Of a DNA stretch of 64,000 bases, positions 26,777-34,911 are shown one piece after another; position 1 is the stretch's first letter; the number at the start of each line of letters is the position of its first letter. Position numbers and translations under genes: made by a program. Location: NCBI RefSeq assembly GCF_000373385.1, contig NZ_KB891317.1, positions 1 to 64,000 on the forward strand, given 5' to 3'. Source of the stretch: Thiobacillus thioparus DSM 505 (GTDB taxonomy: Bacteria > Pseudomonadota > Gammaproteobacteria > Burkholderiales > Thiobacillaceae). The notes below the pieces were generated by a model, which did no database searches, was not told the origin of the DNA, and saw only the letters and a program-made list of their open reading frames with translations.

Positions 26777-27282
26777 GTAAGCTTGATGAAAGGCCAATAA
26801 CCATACAACATTGACCAACCCGTGAATCCGGCGGCGAAGCCGACCAGATAAACCATGGGAACCAGCACCTTCATGACATTGCCACCTGCGAAAAGCAATT
26901 TGTAGAACAGGTACCACGTGAGGCCATATGCGAGCCACTCGATCGTGAAAACAATATCGCCCGACTGATAGGTTTTAAAGGCAAACGGCAAGGTGAGGAT
27001 GGCCACGAAGAGGCAATAGAAACCGAGTGCTTTCTGGTCTGTTGCCCCGCGTAGGGCGTTGATCCCAACCCAGACATAGGTCATTCCAAACAAAATGAAG
27101 GCAGCCGAAAGATGGGCGTTCCCTTCGACCAAACCGAGATAACCAGAATAGAAGACGGTGATGATGCCTACTATCAGGTTGAAAACGCCCACATCTTTTG
27201 TCTCAACTTTCCCCTGTAGCCAAGCAGCATTGGTCAACAACAGCATTCCGATCATTAGCATAACAACTCCGATAAAAGCCAT
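26773..27282 (-). CDS. AmiS/UreI family channel (urea/amide)
   Basis: A 169-residue protein with six or more hydrophobic helices, starting MAFIGVVMLMIGMLLLTNAA. It contains the family pattern with VGVFNLIVGIITVFYSGYLG and a C-terminal AGFTGWSMLYGYWP. The family holds the proton-gated urea channel UreI and the amide-linked AmiS; the substrate cannot be told apart here. AAGGAG precedes the ATG at 27282. No amidase or urease is adjacent, only the ureG relic 4 kb away. It is divergent from the osmC operon, sharing a 354-bp control region. Confidence 0.85.
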   Translation of the reverse strand: MAFIGVVMLMIGMLLLTNAAWLQGKVETKDVGVFNLIVGIITVFYSGYLGLVEGNAHLSAAFILFGMTYVWVGINALRGATDQKALGFYCLFVAILTLPFAFKTYQSGDIVFTIEWLAYGLTWYLFYKLLFAGGNVMKVLVPMVYLVGFAAGFTGWSMLYGYWPFIKLT

Positions 27283-27425
27283 ACTTTTCTCCTTAACGAG
27301 TATTTGTTTCAATCAATCACGGGAACTCTCCCGAGCTGTTTCCTTGCATTCCGACAGAATCTTTGTGATTGTCAGTTTGCAGTGAACAAAGTATTTCCTC
27401 GCAGCTTATGTGGCTATTCGCATCA

Positions 27426-27433
27426 ATACGTAT
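27426..27433. promoter_or_regulatory. ATACGTAT palindrome, candidate operator
   Basis: An exact 8-bp palindrome about 145 bp from the AmiS/UreI start and 200 bp from osmC. It shares its TACGTA core with the site at 24720. Confidence 0.3.
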
Positions 27434-27497
27434 GTGATTTGGCTATAAAAATACGGAATTCCTTTCAGCTGTGAAATATTCAACCTTTGCGAGAAAG

Positions 27498-27515
27498 ATA
27501 GGTATTCATACCTAT
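27498..27515. promoter_or_regulatory. Inverted repeat ATAGGTA-TTCA-TACCTAT upstream of osmC
   Basis: A perfect 7-bp inverted repeat with a 4-bp spacer, 122 bp before the osmC start. The 11-bp centre-to-centre half-site spacing suits a dimeric HTH regulator such as the adjacent LuxR-type protein. Confidence 0.4.
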
Positions 27516-27636
27516 GCATTCAAGCGGATTTTCCAGTTGAGGTGATGTGCTTACGATCTTCATAGCCTTGACTACTCGGGCTGGGGTGGTTGGGGAATAA
27601 CCGTTCAGTACATGGCAAATATTTTAGGAGATACAT

Positions 27637-28179
27637 ATGTCACAAGAAGCGATTAAAGCGGCTGTAGGTAAGTTGGCCGCGGCAGTTCAGGAGAACCCTT
27701 CCAATGGCAAGTTAATTTACCGTGGAACCACCGAATGGAAAGGGGATGTGCTGTGCCATAACCAAGTTGGTAGGCATTCCCTAATGGTGGACGAACCTGC
27801 TGCTTTTGGGGGAGGGGACTCGGCCATGAGCCCGGCGGATTTGATTCTGGCGGCATTGGGAAGTTGCCAGGAAATCATGTACTCGGCTCTGGCTTCGTCC
27901 ATGGATATCCCGTTGGAATCAGTCAAGATTGAACTAAAAGGAAATTTAGATCTGCGCGGGCTGATGGGGATGGGCGAAGGCGAGGTGCCTCCCGGTTTCA
28001 CGGATCTATCTTTCGAGACGCATCTGCGTAGCAGCGCAGACGAAGCCACACTCAAGAAGCTGATTGATGCAGTTGAGGCGCAATGCCCGATCCTGGACAC
28101 GCTGGTCCGCCCGATTCGCGTTTCTGGCAAGGCAATCATAAATGGTGGGACAGAGTACGTAGCGCAGGCTGCGGGCTGA
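27637..28179 (+). CDS. OsmC family peroxidase-like protein
   Basis: A 180-residue OsmC-fold protein with both redox cysteines of the Ohr/OsmC family: C77 in AALGSCQEIMY and C150 in EAQCPILDTL. Such proteins reduce organic hydroperoxides, and Ohr is known to be recycled by lipoylated proteins and lipoamide dehydrogenase. The N-terminal extension and GMGEG loop differ from classical Ohr, closer to YhfA-type OsmC proteins. It is the first gene of an operon with an outer-membrane protein, Lpd and a lipoyl carrier. GGAGA precedes the ATG at 27637. Confidence 0.88.
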   Translation: MSQEAIKAAVGKLAAAVQENPSNGKLIYRGTTEWKGDVLCHNQVGRHSLMVDEPAAFGGGDSAMSPADLILAALGSCQEIMYSALASSMDIPLESVKIELKGNLDLRGLMGMGEGEVPPGFTDLSFETHLRSSADEATLKKLIDAVEAQCPILDTLVRPIRVSGKAIINGGTEYVAQAAG

Positions 28180-28228
28180 TTTGCGCTTATTGAGGTCGTT
28201 AAGTGTTTAAATTTTTAGGATTGAACCG

Positions 28229-29134
28229 ATGAAAAATAGATCAAACATCAAGGTATCCGCGTTGCTTTCGGCCCTCCTGACGGCCGGCCTGTGCATTACA
28301 GCAAGTTATGCGCCAAGTGCATCTGCGATTGATTTCAACCCGGGAGACTGGGTTGCTGCACCTCCGGGAACAAGCCTCTTCCTGGGATATTACCAATTCA
28401 CAAGTTTTAAGGACTTCTATGTGAATGGCTCCAAGATTCCTGGAGACAATAAACTAGATGCGAATATTGGAATTGTTCGCCCTGTGCACTATTTCAAGCT
28501 CGGAGACTATACGGCGCTTAGCCAGGCAATTCTGCCGTTCGGGAAGCTTGAAGGTAAGGGTGACATGAGCGGCCTGGGCGACGCTACGGGTATTAGCGAC
28601 CTTATCCTGTCCAATGCGATTTGGCTGAAAACGGGCGACACTCGGCATACCAACTTTGGCTTCGCGCACTATATCTGGGTTCCCACGGGCAGCTATGATA
28701 AAAATGAAGCGCTCAACCTAGGCGAGAATCGCTGGAAGTGGACCTTGGCAACCGGCTTGGCCCAGGGTCTGACGGACAAGCTGAGTATTGATCTTGCTGC
28801 CGATGTGACATTGTTCGGCAACAATAATCAGTACGGCCCTGCAAGTAAAACCTTGTCGGAGAAGCCGTATTACACGGCTCAGACATCGCTTCGCTATGAC
28901 GTCACGCCAAGTACGAATGTGTTCGTTGGATACGCCTACGAACGGGGGGGGGAGCAAAGCATTGATGGCGTAAGCCAGGATAATGAACAAAAGAAATCCA
29001 GATTTTATGTGGGAGGCTCTTCCTGGGTTATGCCTTCCGTACAAATTCAAGCTTACTACGGTCAGGACATTAACGTAGAAAATGGGTTCAAAGAAGAGAA
29101 TCGCTTCCATCTCAGGTTGTTGAAAGCATTCTGA
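28229..29134 (+). CDS. Outer-membrane transport-like protein (phenol MetA/SphA-type family)
   Basis: A 301-residue protein with a signal peptide (to about ASA, residue 33) and a beta-barrel pattern of alternating polar and hydrophobic strands ending in Phe (RLLKAF), the outer-membrane sorting signal. The pattern with DFNPGDWVAAPPGTSLFLGYY and later LSIDLAADVTLFGNN matches the meta-pathway-of-phenol-degradation outer-membrane family. It may admit a hydrophobic substrate. It sits between osmC and lpd, 49 and 21 bp away, so it belongs to that operon. Confidence 0.8.
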   Translation: MKNRSNIKVSALLSALLTAGLCITASYAPSASAIDFNPGDWVAAPPGTSLFLGYYQFTSFKDFYVNGSKIPGDNKLDANIGIVRPVHYFKLGDYTALSQAILPFGKLEGKGDMSGLGDATGISDLILSNAIWLKTGDTRHTNFGFAHYIWVPTGSYDKNEALNLGENRWKWTLATGLAQGLTDKLSIDLAADVTLFGNNNQYGPASKTLSEKPYYTAQTSLRYDVTPSTNVFVGYAYERGGEQSIDGVSQDNEQKKSRFYVGGSSWVMPSVQIQAYYGQDINVENGFKEENRFHLRLLKAF

Positions 29135-29155
29135 AAAACGGCGGGGAAGAGGTTA

Positions 29156-30568
29156 ATGTCCAAACACATTGTAATTATCGGCGGCGGGCCTGCAGGGTAT
29201 GTTGCTGCGTCTCATGCCGCTGCTGAAGGGGCAAGGGTCACTCTAATTGATCCCCATTCGCTTGGTGGAACATGTTTGCATAGGGGATGCATTCCGACAA
29301 AGACGCTCGTGGAAAGCTGCAGCCTATTGTACAAGATGCGTCATGCCGATTCGTATGGGTTGCAGCTGACGGGAGAAGTGAAGGCGAACTGGACGGCAAT
29401 GCAGGAACGGGCTAGCTATGTCATTGGCCTGCTGAACCGTGGCATAAACGGGCTCATGGCAGACCGTAAAGTGGAGCATGTTCAGGGAGTTGGCCGCGTC
29501 ATTGACGGCAGAAGCGTTGAAGTGGATGGGCATGGCGTTGTTAAAGGCGATGCCGTGCTCATATGCACGGGATCCGTTCCCATGATGCCGGTAAGTTGCA
29601 TGGCCAGCAAAGATCGCGTGGCAACCAGCGATGACCTGCTTAAGTGGAAGAGCTTGCCAAGTACTTTAACCATCATCGGTGATGGCGTAGTTGCTTGTGA
29701 GTTCGCATTTATCATGAATGAGCTTGGCGTCAAGGTGACGATCGTCGCGATGAGTGAGCGCCCTATGCAATTCATTGACAAGGACATTTCTCTAATCGTT
29801 CTGCGCGAAATGCGCAGAAGAGGCATTACGTTCATCGACAATTGCAAAGTCGATGGACTGGTGTGCGACCAATCGAGCGTGAATGTCTTGTCTAATGGAG
29901 TGCTGGTTGACAGTGCGGAGCGTGCTCTCGTTGCGATTGGTCGTGCGCCAAATACAAGTGGTCTTGGGTTGGAAAAGGCTGGCGTGGCAACGGGGGCACG
30001 TGGAGAAATCGTCGTCGATGAAATGATGCGCACCAATTTGGATGGCCTGTATGCCGCTGGCGATGTGAATGGTCGTTTGGCACTGGCGCACGCGGCGTCT
30101 GCCCAGGCCCGATTGGCTGTGGGTCATATGCTTGGCCGTGATCCGGCGCCTTTAGACGACACGACCATCCCATGGGCCGTATTCACTATGCCGGAAATAG
30201 GCAGTGTCGGCCTAAGCGAAGAGAAAGCTGTGGAGTTTGGTCATATCGTGAGTGTTGGAAAATTCGACATGCGTGGGTTGGGTAAGGCTCAAGCAATGAA
30301 TGAATTGTCCGGGATGGTAAAAGTCGTTATCGATCGCGCCACTGGCCGCTTGTTGGGGGCGCATGTGATTGGTGCGCATGCTTCGGATATGGTGCATGAA
30401 GCTGCAGTACTTATTCAACAAGGCGCTACAGTCCACGAAATCGTACATACCGTACATGCTCATCCAACGTTGTCCGAAGCAATGCTCGAAGCCGCTGAGG
30501 ATGCATTGGGCCAAGCTGTGCATAAACCCTTGAAACATAAGGCCTCACATGAACATGCATTACCCTGA
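29156..30568 (+). CDS. lpd: Dihydrolipoamide dehydrogenase
   Basis: A 470-residue FAD/NAD flavoprotein that reoxidises dihydrolipoyl groups or, in reverse, reduces them with NADH. It has the N-terminal FAD motif GGGPAGY, the redox disulfide C40/C45 in GGTCLHRGCIPTKT, the central NAD motif (IIGDGVVACEFA) and the C-terminal dimer-interface His-Glu in HAHPTLSEAMLE. It is not next to any 2-oxoacid dehydrogenase genes; instead it overlaps by 20 bp a GcvH-like lipoyl carrier and follows an OsmC gene. Its AT-richer codon use matches the surrounding segment. Confidence 0.95.
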   Translation: MSKHIVIIGGGPAGYVAASHAAAEGARVTLIDPHSLGGTCLHRGCIPTKTLVESCSLLYKMRHADSYGLQLTGEVKANWTAMQERASYVIGLLNRGINGLMADRKVEHVQGVGRVIDGRSVEVDGHGVVKGDAVLICTGSVPMMPVSCMASKDRVATSDDLLKWKSLPSTLTIIGDGVVACEFAFIMNELGVKVTIVAMSERPMQFIDKDISLIVLREMRRRGITFIDNCKVDGLVCDQSSVNVLSNGVLVDSAERALVAIGRAPNTSGLGLEKAGVATGARGEIVVDEMMRTNLDGLYAAGDVNGRLALAHAASAQARLAVGHMLGRDPAPLDDTTIPWAVFTMPEIGSVGLSEEKAVEFGHIVSVGKFDMRGLGKAQAMNELSGMVKVVIDRATGRLLGAHVIGAHASDMVHEAAVLIQQGATVHEIVHTVHAHPTLSEAMLEAAEDALGQAVHKPLKHKASHEHALP

Positions 30569-30944
30569 AACGGTCCTATATCATCAAGAAGCCCTTTGGG
30601 TTAGGGTGCTGGGAAACGGAGAAGCAGTGGTTGGCGTAACCCATTTTGCCCAAAACAATTTAGGAGAGGTTATTTACCTTGATCTGCCTAAGGTCGGATC
30701 TTCTATTTTCAGGGGAAAATCATTCGGATCGATTGAATCACAGAAGGCCATGTCAGACTTGATTGCACCTATCAGCGGAAGTGTGGTTGAAGTCAATGCT
30801 GATTTGCGTGGAGATCCGGGGTTAGTGAATAAAGAACCATATGAGGCAGGATGGCTCCTACACATAAGACTAAATAATGCTGACGAGATAAATCAGCTCA
30901 TGAACGCAGAAAGCTATATCAAATACTTAGGGCCGAGTGAGTAA
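30549..30944 (+). CDS. GcvH-like lipoyl-carrier protein
   Basis: A 131-residue lipoyl-domain protein of the glycine-cleavage H family. The lipoylation lysine is K66 in SIESQKAMSDLIAP, and the flanking GEVIYLDLPKVGS and PISGSVVEVNADLRGDPGLVN are typical. No gcvT or gcvP is present. Its start lies 20 bp inside lpd, so the two are made together and Lpd probably acts on it. Possible jobs are electron carrier for OsmC/AhpD proteins, H protein of a remote glycine system, or a carrier like LbpA of the sHdr sulfur-oxidation pathway; no hdr genes are seen. Confidence 0.9.
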   Translation: MNMHYPETVLYHQEALWVRVLGNGEAVVGVTHFAQNNLGEVIYLDLPKVGSSIFRGKSFGSIESQKAMSDLIAPISGSVVEVNADLRGDPGLVNKEPYEAGWLLHIRLNNADEINQLMNAESYIKYLGPSE

Positions 30945-31048
30945 TTACATGGGATGTGATTACTGAACTATCGGAAAGCCATTCGATGAACAAGCACCCA
31001 ACAGTCTTTTCTGGATCAGTATCCTTCATTCCCTAAAATCCCCAACCA

Positions 31049-33550
31049 TCAATTCAGCGCCCGGATCGACTGCATCGGCGGCACGCGCGTGATGTGCCGC
31101 GTGGTGAGCCAGCCGCTCATCCCGACCAGCAGGGCGCCGGCCACCGGCAGCGCGAGCCATAGCCACGGATGCAGGCGCAGCGGCAGTTCGAACAGGCGCT
31201 GGGCGATCAGCGCCATGGCGATTTCGGCGCAGGCGCTGGCGAGCAGGCCGGCCAGCAGGCCCAGGGCGAGGAATTCGCTCCACAGGCTTTTGGCCAGGTA
31301 GACGCGCTGGGCGCCCAGGGTGCGCAGCAGGACGGCTTCCTGCTGGCGGGCGTCGAGGCTGGCCAGCAGCGTGGCGATGACGACGGCCATGCCGGCAGCG
31401 AGCAGGAATCCCAGCAGCAACTGGATGGCGCCGATGATCTGGGCGAACACCGCTTCGAGGTTGGCGATGAGCCGGTCCAGCGCGAGCACGGTGATGCCGG
31501 GGAACATCTTGATGAAGCTGGGCAACACGCCGGCCGCATCGGGTGGCACGTAGAGGCTGGCGATGGAACTGGCGGGCAGGGCGTCGAGCTGGCCGGGGGC
31601 GAAGATGACGAAGAAGTTCGGCTGCATCGAGTCCCATTTCACGCTGCGGATGCTGGTGATGCGGGCGGCGAGCGTCTGGTCGCCGACCTGGAAACCGAGC
31701 TGGTCGCCGAGGGCCAGATGCAGGCGTTCGGCCATGCCCGATTCGACCGAGATTTCGGCGACGCGGCGGTCGCCGTGCCAGTGTCCGGCGAGTATGGCGT
31801 TGTTGGCGGGCAGGATGGCGGTCCAGGTCAGGTTGAGTTCGCGCCGCAGGCTGTTGGCGTCGCGCGCGTCCGGCGGCAGGGTGGATGCGATGGGGGCGCC
31901 GTTCCTGGTGGTAAGGCGGCCGCGGACCATGGGATAGAGCGCGGAGGCCTTGAGATGGTGCTGCGACAGGTAGGCGGCAACGGATTGCTGCTGGGCGGGG
32001 GCGATGTTGATCAGGAAGTAGTTGGGCGCGTCCGGCGGCAATTGCTGGCGCCAGCCGGCAATGAGATCGCTGCGTACCAGCGCCAGCAGCGCCACGAGAA
32101 ACAGGGCCAGGGTGAAGGCGCCGAGCTGCAGGGTGCTGTCGAAACGGTGGCGCAGCAACTGGGCGAGTCCGAAACGTACCGGGCCGTGGCTCATTTTCTG
32201 GACACCGCGGCCGGCTGCCAGCGCCAGGCGAGCCAACAGGGCCAGCACGACGACCAGCCCGGCCAGCGCGCCGACGAACACGCCGATCAGCCTGGCGTTG
32301 CCCGCATACCAGGTGATCAGAAGCAGCAAAGCAGAGCCGCTGATCGCCGCGCTGAGCCACGCGGCGACCGGCAACGGCGGCAGATCGCGCCGCAGCACCC
32401 GCAGCGGCGGCACGCGGACGAGGCGCATCAACGCGGGCAGGCTGGCGCCAGCCAATGCCAGCAGGCCGCTGAAGACGGCAGCGCCCACGGGCGCCAGCCC
32501 GAGCGACGGCAGGCGGGTGACGGCATCGGGCAGGACCAGCAGCGCCAGCGCCTGCTGCATCAGCGCGCCGATCGCCACACCGATCAGGCTGCCCAACAGT
32601 CCCAGCGTCAGCAATTGGACGGCATACAGCGTACGCAGCTGTGCCGTGGTGGCGCCGAAGCAGCGCAGCAGTGCGGCCTGATCGTAATGCCGCAGCGCAT
32701 GGCGATGGGCGGCGATGGCGATGGCGGCCACCGACAGCAGCAGGCTGATCAGCGCGGTGAGCTGGATGTAGCGGTCGGCATTGGCGAAGGCGCCCCGCAG
32801 GGTTTCGACGCCTTCGCGCGAACCGATGAGGCGCTGGGTGCTGTCGAGCCGGGGTTTCAGCGCGGCGCCGAACGCGGCGAGTTGCGCCGGGTCGCCGGCA
32901 ACCTGGTACAGGTAGGTCACGCGGCTGCCGGGCTGCAGCACGCGGGTTTTCGCGACTTCTTCGGCGCGCATGAACACGCGCGGCGCGAGGCCGAACACGC
33001 CGCCGAGCTGGCCCGGTTCCTCGGCCACGATTCCGGCGATGGTGAAGCGGGCTTCGCCGATCTGCACGCGGTCGCCCACTTTGGCCGACAACAGCGGCAG
33101 CAGGTCGGGGGCGACATAGATCATGCCGGGGGGCGGCTGCGCGGGACGTGCGGTGCCGGCCGCGAAGGGGCGGTCGGCGATGCGCACGCTGCCGCGCAAG
33201 GGGTAGGACGCATCGACGGCCCGCAGGGTGGCGAGCTGGAAGGCGTCGCCCTTGGCGAGCATGCTGGGAAACTCGAGCGCCTGGCTGCGTGCAAGCGGGC
33301 TGGCTGGGCGTGCGCTTTTTGTAACGGCGAGGGCGGGCCAGTCTTCGATCGGCCGCGGGCTGGTGACCAGCAGGTCGGCGCCGAGGAAGCTGGCGCCCTG
33401 TTCGCTCATGGCACGCTTCAGGCGGTCGCCGAGAAAACCGGTGGTGCTGACGCTGCCGACGCCGATGATCAGCGCCAGCAGCAGCACACGCCATTCGCCG
33501 CTCGCGCGTTCGCGCCGCAGCAGCCAGAGGCCGAGCCGGGCGAAGCTCAT
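31049..33550 (-). CDS. ABC transporter permease, FtsX-like (YbbP type)
   Basis: An 833-residue inner-membrane protein with an N-terminal helix, a large periplasmic domain, paired FtsX-like permease blocks and a C-terminal block ending THHITRVPPMQSIRALN-like (HITRVPPMQSIRALN). Length and layout match YbbP, partner of YbbA. It may extract or move lipophilic molecules; the transported substrate is unknown. The ATG at 33550 overlaps the ATPase gene by ATGA. GC content and codon use return to the core level here, marking the right edge of the accessory segment. Confidence 0.88.
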   Translation of the reverse strand: MSFARLGLWLLRRERASGEWRVLLLALIIGVGSVSTTGFLGDRLKRAMSEQGASFLGADLLVTSPRPIEDWPALAVTKSARPASPLARSQALEFPSMLAKGDAFQLATLRAVDASYPLRGSVRIADRPFAAGTARPAQPPPGMIYVAPDLLPLLSAKVGDRVQIGEARFTIAGIVAEEPGQLGGVFGLAPRVFMRAEEVAKTRVLQPGSRVTYLYQVAGDPAQLAAFGAALKPRLDSTQRLIGSREGVETLRGAFANADRYIQLTALISLLLSVAAIAIAAHRHALRHYDQAALLRCFGATTAQLRTLYAVQLLTLGLLGSLIGVAIGALMQQALALLVLPDAVTRLPSLGLAPVGAAVFSGLLALAGASLPALMRLVRVPPLRVLRRDLPPLPVAAWLSAAISGSALLLLITWYAGNARLIGVFVGALAGLVVVLALLARLALAAGRGVQKMSHGPVRFGLAQLLRHRFDSTLQLGAFTLALFLVALLALVRSDLIAGWRQQLPPDAPNYFLINIAPAQQQSVAAYLSQHHLKASALYPMVRGRLTTRNGAPIASTLPPDARDANSLRRELNLTWTAILPANNAILAGHWHGDRRVAEISVESGMAERLHLALGDQLGFQVGDQTLAARITSIRSVKWDSMQPNFFVIFAPGQLDALPASSIASLYVPPDAAGVLPSFIKMFPGITVLALDRLIANLEAVFAQIIGAIQLLLGFLLAAGMAVVIATLLASLDARQQEAVLLRTLGAQRVYLAKSLWSEFLALGLLAGLLASACAEIAMALIAQRLFELPLRLHPWLWLALPVAGALLVGMSGWLTTRHITRVPPMQSIRALN

Positions 33551-34254
33551 GCAACGGCCTCTTCGCGCGCGCGACCGGCGACCAGGTGCAGCCGGCGTTG
33601 GCAGCGCGCCGCCAGCGCATCGTCGTGGGTGACCAGGATGAGCGTGGTATGGGCGGAGGCATTGAGGTCGAACAGAAGTTCGATGATGCGTGCGCCGGTG
33701 TCGGCGTCGAGGTTGCCGGTGGGCTCGTCGGCGAACACGATTTCCGGATCGGTGGCGAAGGCGCGGGCGATGGCGATGCGCTGTTGTTCGCCGCCGGACA
33801 GCTGGCGCGGCGTGTGGGTGGCGCGCGTGGCGAGGCCGACGCGGTCGAGCCAATGGGCGGCGCGTTCGCGCGCGTCGGGACGGCCGGCCAATTCCAGCGG
33901 CAGCAGGACGTTTTCCAAGGCGGTGAGCGCGGGCAGCAGCTGGAACGACTGGAACACGAAACCGATGCGGCCCGCGCGCAGGCGGGCGCGGGCGTCTTCG
34001 TCGAGCGCGTCGAGGCGCTGGCCGAGCAGGGTGATCTCGCCCGCGGAAGGATGGTCGAGCCCGGCCAGCAGGCCCAGCAGGGTCGATTTTCCGGAGCCGG
34101 ACGCGCCGGTGATGGCCAGCGTCTCGCCCGCTTTGACGGCGAGCCCGACTTCGCTGAGGATGTCGAGCATGCCGCCGGCGGTCGGCACGCGCTGGGACAG
34201 GTCGCGTGCCAGGACGACGGTATCGGGGAACTGCGCGCTGTCGGGTGGCGTCAT
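33547..34254 (-). CDS. ABC transporter ATP-binding protein (YbbA type)
   Basis: A 235-residue ATPase of the LolD/MacB-like family with Walker A GASGSGKST (50-58), Q-loop FQSFQLLP, signature LSGGEQQRIAIARA and Walker B VFADEPTGNLD. It powers the FtsX-like permease encoded next. The ATG at 34254 has the divergent tesA start 28 bp away, the classical tesA-ybbAP arrangement of proteobacteria. Earlier in-frame codons lie inside tesA and are not used. Confidence 0.94.
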   Translation of the reverse strand: MTPPDSAQFPDTVVLARDLSQRVPTAGGMLDILSEVGLAVKAGETLAITGASGSGKSTLLGLLAGLDHPSAGEITLLGQRLDALDEDARARLRAGRIGFVFQSFQLLPALTALENVLLPLELAGRPDARERAAHWLDRVGLATRATHTPRQLSGGEQQRIAIARAFATDPEIVFADEPTGNLDADTGARIIELLFDLNASAHTTLILVTHDDALAARCQRRLHLVAGRAREEAVA

Positions 34255-34281
34255 TGGAATGGATCGGTTCAAGGTGAGTGA

Positions 34282-34911
34282 ATGAATTATCGCGTGTGGT
34301 TGCTGTTGCTGCTGCTGTGTATTCCGGGCTGGGCGGCGGCGAACCCCTGCTCCCTGTTGATTGTCGGCGACAGCCTGAGTTCCGGATACGGTCTGGCAAA
34401 TGGCGCGAGCTGGGTGGACAGGCTCGGCAGCCGCTTGAAGAAAGCGGCGCCAGACTGGCGCGTGGTCAACGCCAGCGTGAGCGGCGACACCACGCAGAAC
34501 GGCCTGCAGCGTCTGCAGCCTGCGCTCGATCGGCATCATCCGCAAGGCGTGCTGATCGAACTCGGCGGCAACGATGCGCTGCGCGGCACGCCGCCCGGAA
34601 CGATCCGACAGAACCTGGTGACGATGATCCGCCAGGCGAAAGCGGCAGGCGCCTGGGTGGCCTTGCTGGAGGCGCCGGTGTTGCCGAATTACGGCAAGCT
34701 GTATGCCGATGCGGTGGACAAGCTGTACGTCGACGTGGCGCGCGAGGAAAAAATCGTCCGCGTGCCGTGTTTTGTCTGCAAGGTTGCAGTCGTGCCGGGC
34801 ATGATGCAGGCCGACGGCATCCACCCGAACGAAAAAGCCCAGGGTGCGATGCTCGACGCCGTGTGGCCGCACATCAAGCCGAAATTGCGCTGCACGGTGA
34901 ACAAGCCATGA
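34282..34911 (+). CDS. tesA: Periplasmic GDSL esterase / thioesterase I-like (arylesterase)
   Basis: A 209-residue SGNH hydrolase with signal peptide (to about AAA, 20). Catalytic residues are S31 in GDSLSSGYGL, Gly/Asn of blocks II-III (GGNDALRG) and D178/H181 in ADGIHPN. Homologues hydrolyse acyl thioesters, lysophospholipids and aryl esters in the periplasm. Divergent ABC genes ybbAP-like are the usual neighbours. The stop overlaps the next gene by ATGA. Confidence 0.93.
   Translation: MNYRVWLLLLLLCIPGWAAANPCSLLIVGDSLSSGYGLANGASWVDRLGSRLKKAAPDWRVVNASVSGDTTQNGLQRLQPALDRHHPQGVLIELGGNDALRGTPPGTIRQNLVTMIRQAKAAGAWVALLEAPVLPNYGKLYADAVDKLYVDVAREEKIVRVPCFVCKVAVVPGMMQADGIHPNEKAQGAMLDAVWPHIKPKLRCTVNKP

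Larger units (their letters stand above)
27283..27636. other. Divergent control region between AmiS/UreI and osmC
   Basis: An AT-rich stretch without a gene. It contains the palindrome ATACGTAT (27426), the inverted repeat at 27498-27515, and a TTGACT (27568) that could be a -35 element without a good -10. A GGAGA ribosome-binding site precedes osmC. Confidence 0.6.

Noticed and set aside
27637-30944. sHdr (heterodisulfide-reductase-like) sulfur oxidation locus
   Set aside because: Although a lipoyl carrier and Lpd are present, no hdrA/B/C, lipoate ligase or tusA-like genes are seen.
31169-34285. A very long open frame on the plus strand antisense to the ABC transporter genes
   Set aside because: It mirrors the codon phase of two well-supported genes, is rich in Gln/Gly/Asp as antisense frames of GC-rich genes are, and has no family features.
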